Assembly: GCA_035647615.1 (NCBI GenBank)
Contig: DASRND010000006.1
Span: forward strand, 20,500 to 84,499
DNA: 64,000 nt
Source: Bacteroidales bacterium
GTDB lineage: Bacteria > Bacteroidota > Bacteroidia > Bacteroidales > 4484-276
Direction: 5' to 3'
Both the position numbers and the translations under genes were made by a program. Every line of letters starts with the position of its first letter. The stretch's first letter is position 1. Under the pieces are notes generated by a model. That model had not been told where the DNA came from, did not search any database, and saw nothing but the letters and a program-made list of their open reading frames with translations. Shown piece after piece: positions 8,750 to 17,220 of the stretch.

Positions 8750-9358
8750 ATGGGCAACACCACTTCCGATACCGAACAGATCATCCTTCAGGCTGCGCGG
8801 CAGGAGTTTATCAGCAAAGGTTATGATGGCGCCCGTATGCAGGCAATTGCTACGGAGGCTGGGATCAACAAGGCGTTGGTGCATTACTATTTTCGCAGTA
8901 AGCAAAAGTTGTTCGATGCGGTATTTTTGGAGGTTTTCGCCAAAATCCTCCCACAGGTCGATCACCTCACGGATGGTACCGTCGACATCTTCACAGGTTT
9001 GCACAGCTTTATCTCCGGATACATTGATGTGATCATTCAAAACCCGCACATTCCCGGATTTATTCTTCACGAACTAAATCGTAACCAGGACGGAATTGCC
9101 CGCTTGTTTGCGCCTAAGATGTTGCAGCTTCAGCTTTTTGTGGCGCGTCTTGAGCAGGAGATGCAACTGGGAAACATCAAAACGATGGATGCAAATCATC
9201 TTTTTGCTAATATTCTCGGGCTGTGTATTTTCCCTTTTATAGCTCGTCCTATTCTGCAACTCATGCTCATGAACGATGACACCGCACGCTGGCAGCAATT
9301 TGTGGCAGAGCGCAAAGAAGAAGTCTATCAATTCATTTATAATTCGATACAACCATGA
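8750..9358 (+). CDS. TetR/AcrR family transcriptional regulator
   Basis: This 202-residue repressor-type protein begins with the TetR helix-turn-helix domain: ILQAARQEFISKGYDGARMQAIA, then GINKALVHYYFRSKQKLFDAVF (residues 10-65). The C-terminal helical ligand domain is variable and gives no clue to the inducer. It is the first gene of the efflux operon and overlaps the TolC gene by 4 bp (ATGA), so it is translated together with the pump genes and probably represses them. A palindromic site at 8698-8726 overlapping its promoter is a plausible operator. Confidence 0.92.
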   Translation: MGNTTSDTEQIILQAARQEFISKGYDGARMQAIATEAGINKALVHYYFRSKQKLFDAVFLEVFAKILPQVDHLTDGTVDIFTGLHSFISGYIDVIIQNPHIPGFILHELNRNQDGIARLFAPKMLQLQLFVARLEQEMQLGNIKTMDANHLFANILGLCIFPFIARPILQLMLMNDDTARWQQFVAERKEEVYQFIYNSIQP

Positions 9359-10638
9359 TAATGAAATGTAAAGCATGGGTGCTGATGGTTCTGATGTTGC
9401 TGGCTACAGATCTGGTAGCTCAGCAGTTGCCGGACACGTTGCGTCTTGAGGAAGCACGAAGGCTTGCAGTGCAGGCTTATCCGCTGATTCGTCAGCAGGC
9501 ACTGCACCAAGAGATAGCACAACTGCAGATCGAAAATCTCAACAAAAATTACCTTCCGCAGTTTGCTGCTAACGCCCGCGCCAGCTATCAGAGCGATGTT
9601 ACTAAAGTGCCGATCGAAATGCCTGGAATGACCATCCCGTCTCCCGACAAAGATATGTACGACTTTTACCTTTCGCTCGATCAAATCGTCTGGGACGGTG
9701 GTGTAACGCGCCAGCAAAAGCTCTTGCAGCAAATCGACCTTGAAATTTCTCAGCAGCAACTGGAGGTAGAACTTTATAAAATAAAGGAACTGGTGAACGG
9801 CCTTTATTTCAAAATTTTGCTTTTGCAGCAAAGCCGGCAGCTTCTGGTTGCTAATCAACAGGCGGTTGCCGAAAAACTTGTCGAGATCAATTCGGGTGTT
9901 GCGCACGGCATGGTGCTCGCCACCAACGCCGATGTGATGCAGGCGCAGATTCTACAGATCGATCAAAATATCTCCGGAATGGATGCCGACCTGCGCGCCA
10001 ATCACAACATGCTGGGGGAACTGCTCCAAATGCCGCTCGACCAGAATACGGTGCTGCTCTTGCCCGACCCGTCCATTTATACTTTATCATTTCAAAACCA
10101 GCGCCCGGAATATCTGTTGCTGGGCATGCAACAAAACAAATTGCAGCAATCGAGACAACTGACTTCATCGGCATACATGCCCAAATTGTCGGCAACCGCA
10201 AGAGCCGGATACGGCAAGCCCGGCCTCAACATGCTCAGCAATGAGTTTGATACGTATTATTTGCTTGGGGTAGGATTGCGCTGGGACATCATCAACTGGA
10301 ACAAGAAGAGCAACCAACTGCAATTGCTCGAACTCAACAGCGAAATTATCCAAACGCAAAAGGAGGCTTTTGATCGCAACACACGCGTGAAGATGATTGA
10401 TGACGTTGCGCAGATCGTGAAATATAGCAGCCTGATCGAAAAAGACGAAGAGATCATTACTTTGCGCCAACGCATCACAAGGGCGGCGGCATCACAACTC
10501 GACAACGGCAGCATTACTTCTTCGGCCTACCTCGACGAGTTAAACCGCGAAACGCGCGCTGCCATGGAGCTGGAGCTTCACCGCATACAACTTTCGATGG
10601 CCAGGGTGAATTATCTGAAAACAATTGGGGCTTTATAG
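9355..10638 (+). CDS. TolC family outer-membrane efflux protein
   Basis: This 427-residue protein has a signal peptide (WVLMVLMLLATDLVAQQ) and two repeats of long helices with short strands, as in the TolC channel family. LRLEEARRLAVQAYPLIRQQ at residues 30-50 is the usual family opening, and the second half begins near residue 250 with YMPKLSATARAGYG. It should form the outer-membrane and periplasmic channel of the efflux pump. It overlaps the TetR gene by 4 bp and is 16 bp ahead of the membrane fusion gene, so they form one operon. Confidence 0.9.
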   Translation: MIMKCKAWVLMVLMLLATDLVAQQLPDTLRLEEARRLAVQAYPLIRQQALHQEIAQLQIENLNKNYLPQFAANARASYQSDVTKVPIEMPGMTIPSPDKDMYDFYLSLDQIVWDGGVTRQQKLLQQIDLEISQQQLEVELYKIKELVNGLYFKILLLQQSRQLLVANQQAVAEKLVEINSGVAHGMVLATNADVMQAQILQIDQNISGMDADLRANHNMLGELLQMPLDQNTVLLLPDPSIYTLSFQNQRPEYLLLGMQQNKLQQSRQLTSSAYMPKLSATARAGYGKPGLNMLSNEFDTYYLLGVGLRWDIINWNKKSNQLQLLELNSEIIQTQKEAFDRNTRVKMIDDVAQIVKYSSLIEKDEEIITLRQRITRAAASQLDNGSITSSAYLDELNRETRAAMELELHRIQLSMARVNYLKTIGAL

Positions 10639-10654
10639 TTTTTGACTTTTAAAA

Positions 10655-11572
10655 ATGAAAATTATGACCAAGCATATTTTGAAAGTATTGTTTGCTTTCG
10701 CAATGACTTTTTCGATCGCTGCCTGCAACGATCGCGATAATCTGTCGGATGCCTATGGTAACTTTGAAGCTACCGAAGTTACCATTGCAGCGCAGGCTTC
10801 GGGCGAGATAATCCAATTCGACCTGGAGGAAGGCGACCGGCTTGTGGCGGGGCAAAAACTGGGATTTATTGATACCGTCGCGCTTAATTTGCGACACAGT
10901 CAGCTTGCGGCGCAGCGACAGGCTATTTCCGATCGAATCCCCAACTTCGACGCGCAGGTGGCGGTTTATCTACAGCAAAAAGAAAACATGAAACGCGACC
11001 TCGGACGTATCCAAAAAATGTATGAAGAAGGTGCTGCCACGCAAAAGCAGCTCGACGACCTCACCGGACAGATGGAGGTAATCGACCGACAGGTGCTGGT
11101 GGTGAAAAGTCAGAAACAAGCCGTGTATAGTGAGATGAAATCACTGGAGCAACAGATTTTGCTGGTGGATGAGTCGATACAAAAATCGTTGATCATCAAT
11201 CCGGTGGAAGGTACCGTGCTTACCAAATATTCCAACGCCCGCGAGATGGCTGTGCCGGGGAAGGCGCTTTACAAAATCGCTGACCTCGATCCGATGAAGC
11301 TCAAAGTGTATATCAGTGGCGACCAGTTGCCCAACGTACACCTGAACGATAGTGTGGAAGTGTGGATAGACCGCACGGCTACCGAAAACCGTCGCCTGAT
11401 CGGACGCGTAAGTTACATCAGCGACAATGCCGAGTTTACCCCTAAGATTATACAAACCAAGCAGGAGCGCGTAAACCTGGTTTATGCTGTCACCATCCTG
11501 GTGTCCAACGACGGCAGCCTGAAAATTGGCATGCCCGCCGAAGTAAATTTTGTGAAACACCAGGAGCCATGA
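10655..11572 (+). CDS. HlyD family periplasmic adaptor (membrane fusion) protein
   Basis: This 305-residue adaptor connects an inner-membrane transporter to the TolC channel. The N-terminus is a lipoprotein-type signal (FAFAMTFSIAAC, lipid Cys near residue 23). The lipoyl-like half-motif EVTIAAQASGEIIQFDLEEGDRL follows, then a coiled-coil hairpin (about residues 80-170) and the second lipoyl half INPVEGTVLTKYSNAREMA. The C-terminal beta-barrel contains KLKVYISGDQLP. This is the YbhG-like layout. The gene overlaps the first ATPase gene by 4 bp. Confidence 0.9.
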   Translation: MKIMTKHILKVLFAFAMTFSIAACNDRDNLSDAYGNFEATEVTIAAQASGEIIQFDLEEGDRLVAGQKLGFIDTVALNLRHSQLAAQRQAISDRIPNFDAQVAVYLQQKENMKRDLGRIQKMYEEGAATQKQLDDLTGQMEVIDRQVLVVKSQKQAVYSEMKSLEQQILLVDESIQKSLIINPVEGTVLTKYSNAREMAVPGKALYKIADLDPMKLKVYISGDQLPNVHLNDSVEVWIDRTATENRRLIGRVSYISDNAEFTPKIIQTKQERVNLVYAVTILVSNDGSLKIGMPAEVNFVKHQEP

Positions 11573-12489
11573 TTCCGGTTGAGGTTATCAATATCAGCAG
11601 GGCTTATGGCAAAGTGCAGGCTTTGCAGGAAATTAACCTGCAGGTGCAGTCGGGTGAGATTTTCGGATTGATCGGTCCTGACGGTGCGGGTAAGACCACG
11701 CTGTTTCGCATTCTCGTAACGCTGCTGCTTGCCGATAGCGGAAAAGTAAGTGTGTTGGGATATGATGTGGTGAAAGATTACAAAGCTATCCGACGGAAAG
11801 TTGGGTACATGCCCGGGCGCTTTTCGCTTTACCCCGATTTGACTGTGGAAGAAAACCTCACCTTTTTTGCAACCATTTTTAAAACTACCCTGCACGAAAA
11901 TTATGATTTGATCAAAGATATTTATCAGCAGATAGAGCCTTTTAAAGATAGGCCTGCCGGCAAGCTTTCGGGTGGTATGAAACAAAAGCTGGCGCTAAGC
12001 TGTGCGCTGATACACCGGCCGGAGGTGCTTTTTCTGGACGAACCCACCACGGGTGTGGATGCCGTTTCGCGCATGGAGTTTTGGGACATGCTACAGCGCA
12101 TCAGCAGCCAGGGAATCACCATCCTCGTTTCGACGCCATACATGGACGAGGCGCAGCGGTGCCACCGCGTGGCGCTGATTCAGCAAGGTATGATCATGCA
12201 AACCGATACGCCTGACGCCATCATCCGGCAGTTTCCGCACCGGCTTTTTGCCGTCAGCGCTCGCGACACCTACCGGCTCATCGGCGACCTGACACATTAC
12301 AACCGAACCCGTACCGTTTTCCCGTTTGGCCAGGCATTGCATCTTACGCCTGCCGATGATCGATTGCAAACCGGTGAGATCATGGAATTTTTAAAAAGTA
12401 AAAATCATAACGATATTAGCGTAAGCGAAATAAAACCCAACATCGAAGATTGCTTTATGGATTTGATGCAGCAAAGGCAAAGCAAGTAA
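11569..12489 (+). CDS. ABC transporter ATP-binding protein 1 (YbhF N-half type)
   Basis: This 306-residue ATPase has all the ABC motifs: Walker A GPDGAGKTT (residues 38-46), signature LSGGMKQK, Walker B VLFLDEPT and the following TGVDAVSR D-loop region. It matches the first half of the YbhF/RbbA-type double ATPase, which drives export by ABC-2 permeases. It overlaps the HlyD gene by 4 bp, and a second ATPase gene follows 58 bp later. No permease gene follows that pair, so the membrane partner is not apparent. Confidence 0.93.
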   Translation: MIPVEVINISRAYGKVQALQEINLQVQSGEIFGLIGPDGAGKTTLFRILVTLLLADSGKVSVLGYDVVKDYKAIRRKVGYMPGRFSLYPDLTVEENLTFFATIFKTTLHENYDLIKDIYQQIEPFKDRPAGKLSGGMKQKLALSCALIHRPEVLFLDEPTTGVDAVSRMEFWDMLQRISSQGITILVSTPYMDEAQRCHRVALIQQGMIMQTDTPDAIIRQFPHRLFAVSARDTYRLIGDLTHYNRTRTVFPFGQALHLTPADDRLQTGEIMEFLKSKNHNDISVSEIKPNIEDCFMDLMQQRQSK

Positions 12490-12547
12490 ATGGTTTGGGA
12501 ATCGGGAATAGGATGTATGTATCTTTTGAATAATAATTAATAAAAAA

Positions 12548-13294
12548 ATGGACATGGCCTCCACATCAGACACCGAAAATATCATCAGCGTAAGCGGATT
12601 GTGGAAAAAGTTCGGGTCGTTTGCTGCCGTCAAAGATTTAAATTTTACGGTGCGGCGGGGTGAGATTTTCGGCTTTCTGGGTGCCAATGGTGCTGGAAAA
12701 ACTACGGCCATTAAAATCTTGTGCGGATTGTGGAGACCCACTGCCGGGGAGGTAAAGGTGGCCGGTTACGACATTTACACCCAAAGCAATCTCATCAAAG
12801 AAAACATCGGCTACATGAGCCAGAAGTTTTCGTTGTACGAAGACTTGACTCCGGTGGAGAATATTCGTTTTTATGGCGGTGTGTATGGACTTTCGCGGGC
12901 GGATATTCGCAGTCGCACGCAGGACGCATTGCTTACGCTGGAATTGGAAGCTGTGAAAGACAAGCCCGTAAAATCGTTGCCACCCGGCTGGAAACAGAAG
13001 CTGGCATTCAGCGTTGCTATGCTGCACCGGCCGTCCATCATATTTCTCGACGAGCCTACCGGTGGTGTCGATCCGGTAACACGCCGTCAGTTTTGGCACA
13101 TGATTTATCAGGCGGCTGATCAGGGCGTCACCATATTTATTACGACCCATTACATGGACGAAGCCGAATATTGCCACCGCATCTCCATCATGGTTGACGG
13201 GCGTATAGAAGCACTCGACACACCACAAAACCTCAAAACAAAATATGCCGCCGCTGATATGAACGAAGTGTTTCTGAAGCTGGCGCGGAAGTGA
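12548..13294 (+). CDS. ABC transporter ATP-binding protein 2 (YbhF C-half type)
   Basis: This 248-residue ATPase has Walker A GANGAGKTT, Walker B IIFLDEPT and an H-loop region with TTHYMDEAEYC. The signature is LPPGWKQK instead of LSGGQ, a change known from the second half of YbhF-like proteins, so the pair probably forms an asymmetric heterodimer with ATPase 1. It is the last gene of the TetR-TolC-HlyD-ABC-ABC operon. The next 206 bp contain only repeat-like sequence, whereas in related operons two ABC-2 permease genes follow here. Confidence 0.92.
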   Translation: MDMASTSDTENIISVSGLWKKFGSFAAVKDLNFTVRRGEIFGFLGANGAGKTTAIKILCGLWRPTAGEVKVAGYDIYTQSNLIKENIGYMSQKFSLYEDLTPVENIRFYGGVYGLSRADIRSRTQDALLTLELEAVKDKPVKSLPPGWKQKLAFSVAMLHRPSIIFLDEPTGGVDPVTRRQFWHMIYQAADQGVTIFITTHYMDEAEYCHRISIMVDGRIEALDTPQNLKTKYAAADMNEVFLKLARK

Positions 13295-13361
13295 TGGCGC
13301 AAGGCGCGGGGTGAAGAGCGCCGAGCGCAAGACTTTGTTTAAACGGGAGCGGGCTTTGACA

Positions 13362-13402
13362 AACTGGCTTCGACGAACTGGCTTCGACTACGCTCAGCCA
13401 CC
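13362..13402. repeat. CTGGCTTCGAC dispersed repeat
   Basis: ACTGGCTTCGAC occurs twice in direct repeat, followed by a TACGCTCAGCCACC tail. A related copy, ACTGGTTTCGACAAGCTCAACC, is at 36803-36827, and a diverged one (GCGAAGTCGAACCAAGTCGAAGG) at 20419-20441. It lies exactly where permease genes would be expected after the ABC operon. Confidence 0.6.
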
Positions 13403-13465
13403 ACAGCCATTAAAGCTGAGGAATCGCGACCTGAAGACTGCGAATTTTCTGAACCAGGGAAACAT

Positions 13466-13473
13466 TACTTTTG
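13466..13473 (+). promoter_or_regulatory. Candidate -7 box for the small lipoprotein gene
   Basis: TACTTTTG fits the TAnnTTTG box 28 bp before the ATG at 13501. It suggests the lipoprotein gene is not part of the ABC operon. Confidence 0.45.
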
Positions 13474-13500
13474 CAGTGATTCTTATCAAAACAAAAAAAC

Positions 13501-13893
13501 ATGTTATTAAAAAAAATGAAATTGGGAATGTTGCTGCTATTGATGGCAACGTTGATGGCCGCATGCAGCAACGACAAAAACAAGGAAGTGGTTTGTACCA
13601 CTGAGTTTAGGATAATTGGCGTAAAGGTTATCGGTGGTGAGCTCGACGATTTTTATACGCTACGTGCCACCACTGCCGACACCATCCGTTTTACGGCAGA
13701 AGGGCAGTACCCGTTCAACAACTGGTACCCGATTCTCAACGACAATTTTCAACCGATACTGGAGGGCAAGCGTGAAGATTTCGTTTTTGTAGGAATAAAG
13801 AATACCGCGGAAGTCGTCCGGGAGCAATTTTCAATTGGCGCCGATGTGTGCCATATTATCAAATACAGCGGTCCGGCGGAGGTGAGTTATTAG
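13501..13893 (+). CDS. Small lipoprotein of unknown function
   Basis: This 130-residue protein has a lipoprotein signal with lipobox LMAAC (Cys near residue 22) followed by SNDKNKE. The mature part is mostly beta-strand-like and has three cysteines (VVCTTEFR, ADVCHII and the lipid Cys). I do not recognise the family. Starts at 13501 and 13516 are both possible; the second gives a shorter n-region. Its stop overlaps that of the converging gene at 13890 by 4 bp. Confidence 0.75.
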   Translation: MLLKKMKLGMLLLLMATLMAACSNDKNKEVVCTTEFRIIGVKVIGGELDDFYTLRATTADTIRFTAEGQYPFNNWYPILNDNFQPILEGKREDFVFVGIKNTAEVVREQFSIGADVCHIIKYSGPAEVSY

Positions 13894-15152
13894 GTTTTTT
13901 GTTTTTTCTTTTTCGCTGCCGGAAACAACACATTGTTTAGAATGAGGCGGTAGCCCGGTGAGTTGGGATACAGGTTGAGGTCGGTTGGTGGATCGCCCAC
14001 CAGGTGGCGGTAATCTTCGGGGTCGTGGCCACCATAAAACGTAAAGGTGCCAAAGCCGTATTCGCCATGAATATAACGCGCTTCGCCGGCAGCCTTGTGT
14101 TCGCCCAGAATCAACACGTTTGGCTTTACATATTTGATATTAAAGGCTGTTGTTTGTCCCATAAAACCTTTGATAACCTGCATGTGGTTTTGGCAAAGCA
14201 TGGTGGGCACAGGATCCCACTTGGCTGAGAAGTCGAAAAGTGTAAAAAAATCATTTTGCTCGTTGATGCTTCGTGGGCGGGTGTCGGTGACGTCGATGGA
14301 TGAAATTTCGTATTCGTAAGGGTTGGTCACAAGCTGGAAATCGCGGAAAGCGAAACAGTTGTCATAATTGAGGCGTTGCTGTGCGTCAGGGTCGGGTGGG
14401 TCGCCGTCGAACATTACATCCACAATATCTACCCCATCAGCTGCCAGTGCAACATCGAAGCTGTCGGGAGCCGAACACATCGAAAACAGATAGCCACCAC
14501 CCGAAACGAAATCGCGGATTGTTTTGGCTACAGCCAATTTGAGTTGCGACACTTTATCAAATCCCAGCATGCGGGCATTTTCTTCATTAATACGGACATC
14601 TTCCTGATACCACGCTGCTGTGCGGAATGCGCGCCAGAATTTTCCGTATTGCCCCGTAAAGTCTTCGTGGTGCAGATGGAGCCAGTCGTACATAGGCAGA
14701 ACGCCGTTCATAATTTCATGGTCGTAAACTACGTCGTAAGGTATTTCGGCGTAGGTGAGTGCCAGCGTTACGGCATCGTCCCAGGGCATTCGGTTTTTGG
14801 GCGAGTAAACAGCTATGTGTGGCGCCTTGTGCAGCTTCACCTCATCCATATTCACTTCGGCACGACTTATCTCCAGCGAAATCTGCTGCGACTGCACATC
14901 GGCCAGCACCTCATAGCTTACGCCGCGTATCACCATCTCATTTTCTATTTGTTGATGATGTTGACACATAAAGCTGCCTCCACGATAATTGAGCAGCCAG
15001 CTCACTTCCACCTCGCGCTCCAAAACCCAATAGGCTACACCGTATGCCTTTAGGTGATTTTTCTGTGTATTGTCCATCGGGATGAGCAGATAGGCGGCCT
15101 GACTGGTGAGTATCGTTAACAAAAAAAGAAGGGTGATCAAATATTTTTTCAT
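13890..15152 (-). CDS. Secreted GATase-fold protein (often named asparagine synthetase B)
   Basis: This 420-residue protein has a signal peptide (YLITLLFLLTILTSQAAYLL). The middle part, HIAVYSPKNRMPWDDAV through FVSGGGYLFSMCSAPDSF (residues 110-240), has a class I glutamine amidotransferase-like flavodoxin fold with a Cys in the nucleophile-elbow position. The end has YGFGTFTFYGGHDPEDY, and the last residues are strongly basic (KKKKQKT). Database entries for such Bacteroidota proteins often read asparagine synthetase B, but I see no asparagine synthase ATP-binding domain and would not use that name. The substrate is unknown. It overlaps the converging lipoprotein gene by 4 bp. Confidence 0.72.
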   Translation of the reverse strand: MKKYLITLLFLLTILTSQAAYLLIPMDNTQKNHLKAYGVAYWVLEREVEVSWLLNYRGGSFMCQHHQQIENEMVIRGVSYEVLADVQSQQISLEISRAEVNMDEVKLHKAPHIAVYSPKNRMPWDDAVTLALTYAEIPYDVVYDHEIMNGVLPMYDWLHLHHEDFTGQYGKFWRAFRTAAWYQEDVRINEENARMLGFDKVSQLKLAVAKTIRDFVSGGGYLFSMCSAPDSFDVALAADGVDIVDVMFDGDPPDPDAQQRLNYDNCFAFRDFQLVTNPYEYEISSIDVTDTRPRSINEQNDFFTLFDFSAKWDPVPTMLCQNHMQVIKGFMGQTTAFNIKYVKPNVLILGEHKAAGEARYIHGEYGFGTFTFYGGHDPEDYRHLVGDPPTDLNLYPNSPGYRLILNNVLFPAAKKKKQKT

Positions 15153-15217
15153 GATGCGCTATAATTGATTGTCAGCATTAATAATGAAAAATGCCGGCTG
15201 TTATTGTGGAGGGGCTA

Positions 15218-16816
15218 TCAGAACGGTATGCCGTTGGGACCTTCTTCCGGTTGGCTAAAGTCGTCATTGTTGCTCCCGCGCATGTCGGTAAAATCGTCGT
15301 TATCATTCAGTTTACTTTGGAAGGTCATCACACCATCCTCGAAAGCATTATTGGGAGCCATGGCTTCGTCGCCCGAATAGCTAAACTTGGCATTGCTATC
15401 GGCAAATTTTGCATATTGAGCTTCGAAGCGTAGTTTAATGTCGGCAAGTGCTCCGTTGCGGTGCTTGGCGATGATAAGCTCGGCCATGCCTGCCGAAGAA
15501 GATCCATCCTCCATCTCATCTATTTTATAATATTCGGGTCGGTAAATAAACAGAACCATGTCGGCATCCTGCTCTATGGCGCCCGATTCGCGAAGGTCGG
15601 AAAGAATAGGTTTTTTAAGGCCACCGCGCGTTTCCACCGAGCGATTGAGCTGCGAGAGCGCCACAATGGGTATGTTGAGCTCTTTGGCCAGGCTTTTAAG
15701 GCTTCGTGAAATGTTGCTGATTTCCTGCTCTCGGTTGCCTTTGTCGTTGCCGCCCTGCATGAGTTGTATGTAATCGATTATTATAAGTTGTATGTCGTAC
15801 TGTTGTTTCATACGCCGTGCTTTGGCACGCAGTTCAAAGATAGTGAGTGCCGGTGTGTCATCGATGTAAAGCTTGGCACCAATCAGCTGTTTAAGGCGCG
15901 CATGTAATTGTGCCCATTCGTGTTGGCGCAGCTCACCTTTTCTAAGTTTATCGGCTGAGAGTTCTGTCTCGCTGGCGATCAGTCGTGTTACCAGTTGTAC
16001 GGCAGCCATCTCCAGAGAGAAAACGACCACGGGGCGTTTGTAATCCACCGCCATGTTGCGCGCCATAGACAGTACAAAAGCCGTTTTGCCCATGCCTGGA
16101 CGGGCAGCAATCACCACCAGATCCGACTTTTGCCAACCACCGGTAAGGTCGTCGAGCTTCGAAAAACCGCTCGGCACACCACTGAAGGTGCCTTGATTCT
16201 TACTGGCTTTTTCAATATTATCGATGGCTTCTTTCACCAATGTAGGCATGTCAGAGTGATCGCGGCGCAGGTTGTTTTCGCTCACCGAGAATAGTTTCTG
16301 CTCGGCTTTGTCGAGTAAATCGAAAACGTCGGCAGAGTCCTCGAAGGCTTCGGTAGTGATCTCTGCAGAGATTTCGATGAGGCGCCGCTGGATAAACTTT
16401 TGCAGAATGATGCGGGCATGGTATTCGATGTTGGCCGCTGAGGCTACCCGGCGCGTAAGCTGCGCGATGTAATAAGCGCCACCGGCAAGTTCCAGATCGC
16501 CGCTGCTTTTGAGCTGATTGGTGACGGTGAGCATGTCAACAGGCTGCTGCCGTGCAAAAAGCTCGACGATAGCTCCGTAAATCTTACGATGTGCTTCGGT
16601 GTAAAACATCTCCGGCTTCAGAAAATCCACCGTTTCCGAAAGCGCTTTCTGATCGATGAGCAATGCGCCCAGCACCGCTTCCTCCAGGTCGAGTGCCTGG
16701 GGTGGGATTTTACCATATTCGAAATAATTCTGTGTGTGGGTGCGCTGCACTTTTCTGCGGTTCTCAGTGTCAGTCACCTGCGTCTTGTTTTGAAATGTTT
16801 TTTCCTGTTCTGCCAT
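15218..16816 (-). CDS. dnaB: Replicative DNA helicase
   Basis: This 532-residue hexameric helicase unwinds DNA at the replication fork. The N-terminal primase-binding domain has PPQALDLEEAVLGALLID (residues 35-52). The RecA-like domain has Walker A ARPGMGKTAF (near residue 235), VVVFSLEMAAVQLVTRL, and LIIIDYIQLMQGG, followed by SRSLKSLAKELNIPIVALSQLNR and ESGAIEQDADMV. No intein is present. The acidic C-terminal tail (about 60 residues) is usual for the phylum. A TAATTTTG box lies only 5 bp before the ATG, which suggests a very short or absent leader. Confidence 0.98.
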   Translation of the reverse strand: MAEQEKTFQNKTQVTDTENRRKVQRTHTQNYFEYGKIPPQALDLEEAVLGALLIDQKALSETVDFLKPEMFYTEAHRKIYGAIVELFARQQPVDMLTVTNQLKSSGDLELAGGAYYIAQLTRRVASAANIEYHARIILQKFIQRRLIEISAEITTEAFEDSADVFDLLDKAEQKLFSVSENNLRRDHSDMPTLVKEAIDNIEKASKNQGTFSGVPSGFSKLDDLTGGWQKSDLVVIAARPGMGKTAFVLSMARNMAVDYKRPVVVFSLEMAAVQLVTRLIASETELSADKLRKGELRQHEWAQLHARLKQLIGAKLYIDDTPALTIFELRAKARRMKQQYDIQLIIIDYIQLMQGGNDKGNREQEISNISRSLKSLAKELNIPIVALSQLNRSVETRGGLKKPILSDLRESGAIEQDADMVLFIYRPEYYKIDEMEDGSSSAGMAELIIAKHRNGALADIKLRFEAQYAKFADSNAKFSYSGDEAMAPNNAFEDGVMTFQSKLNDNDDFTDMRGSNNDDFSQPEEGPNGIPF

Positions 16817-17220
16817 GGTGCAAAATTACCCCATTCTATCAGCTTTGGAAAAACAGGAGGAAGTATTTTTATTAACAATCGGGTAAGGGCGGTAGATGTA
16901 AGTGGTCAGAGTTTTTGAAAGGAGAAGTTTTAGGTTAGCAGCAAAAGAGAGGTGAGCGGTGAGTTTTGAGAAAAAGTAAGTATTAATTAGTAGTTAGCAG
17001 GCATTCATTAGGCGGCTGACAGATGGTGGTTTTTTCATTTCAATATTCGATATTCTGTGGTTCGATATTTAAAAAAATGAGGATTTGGTTTTGGATTCTG
17101 AAAATCAAAAATTGTTGGATTGGAATATCACTGCCCCTCAACATCTTTCTGTAATTTTGCAAACGGTGTATCCGAATTCTTTGTTTGATGTCTAAACAAA
17201 ACTAATCAATCTATTTTTGT
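16817..17220. other. 404-bp intergenic stretch between dnaB and the serine hydrolase gene
   Basis: It holds the divergent promoter-like boxes at 16821-16828 (minus) and 17152-17159 (plus, TAATTTTG, 61 bp before the next ATG). The middle has GAGGTGAGCGGTGAG low-complexity sequence, also seen near 36685 and 48240. I see no gene or RNA. Confidence 0.6.
16821..16828 (-). promoter_or_regulatory. -7 box almost touching the dnaB start
   Basis: TAATTTTG on the minus strand ends 5 bp before the dnaB ATG. The normal distance from this box to the transcript start would put the 5' end at or next to the start codon. Confidence 0.45.

Noticed and set aside
12638..13330. 230-codon minus-strand frame opposite the second ATPase gene, considered as a missing permease
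   Set aside because: It has no membrane segments and is the mirror of a clear ABC ATPase.
13890..15152. Asparagine synthetase B
   Set aside because: No AsnB glutaminase N-terminal Cys and no asparagine synthase ATP-binding motif; signal peptide and GATase-like fold argue for a different secreted protein.
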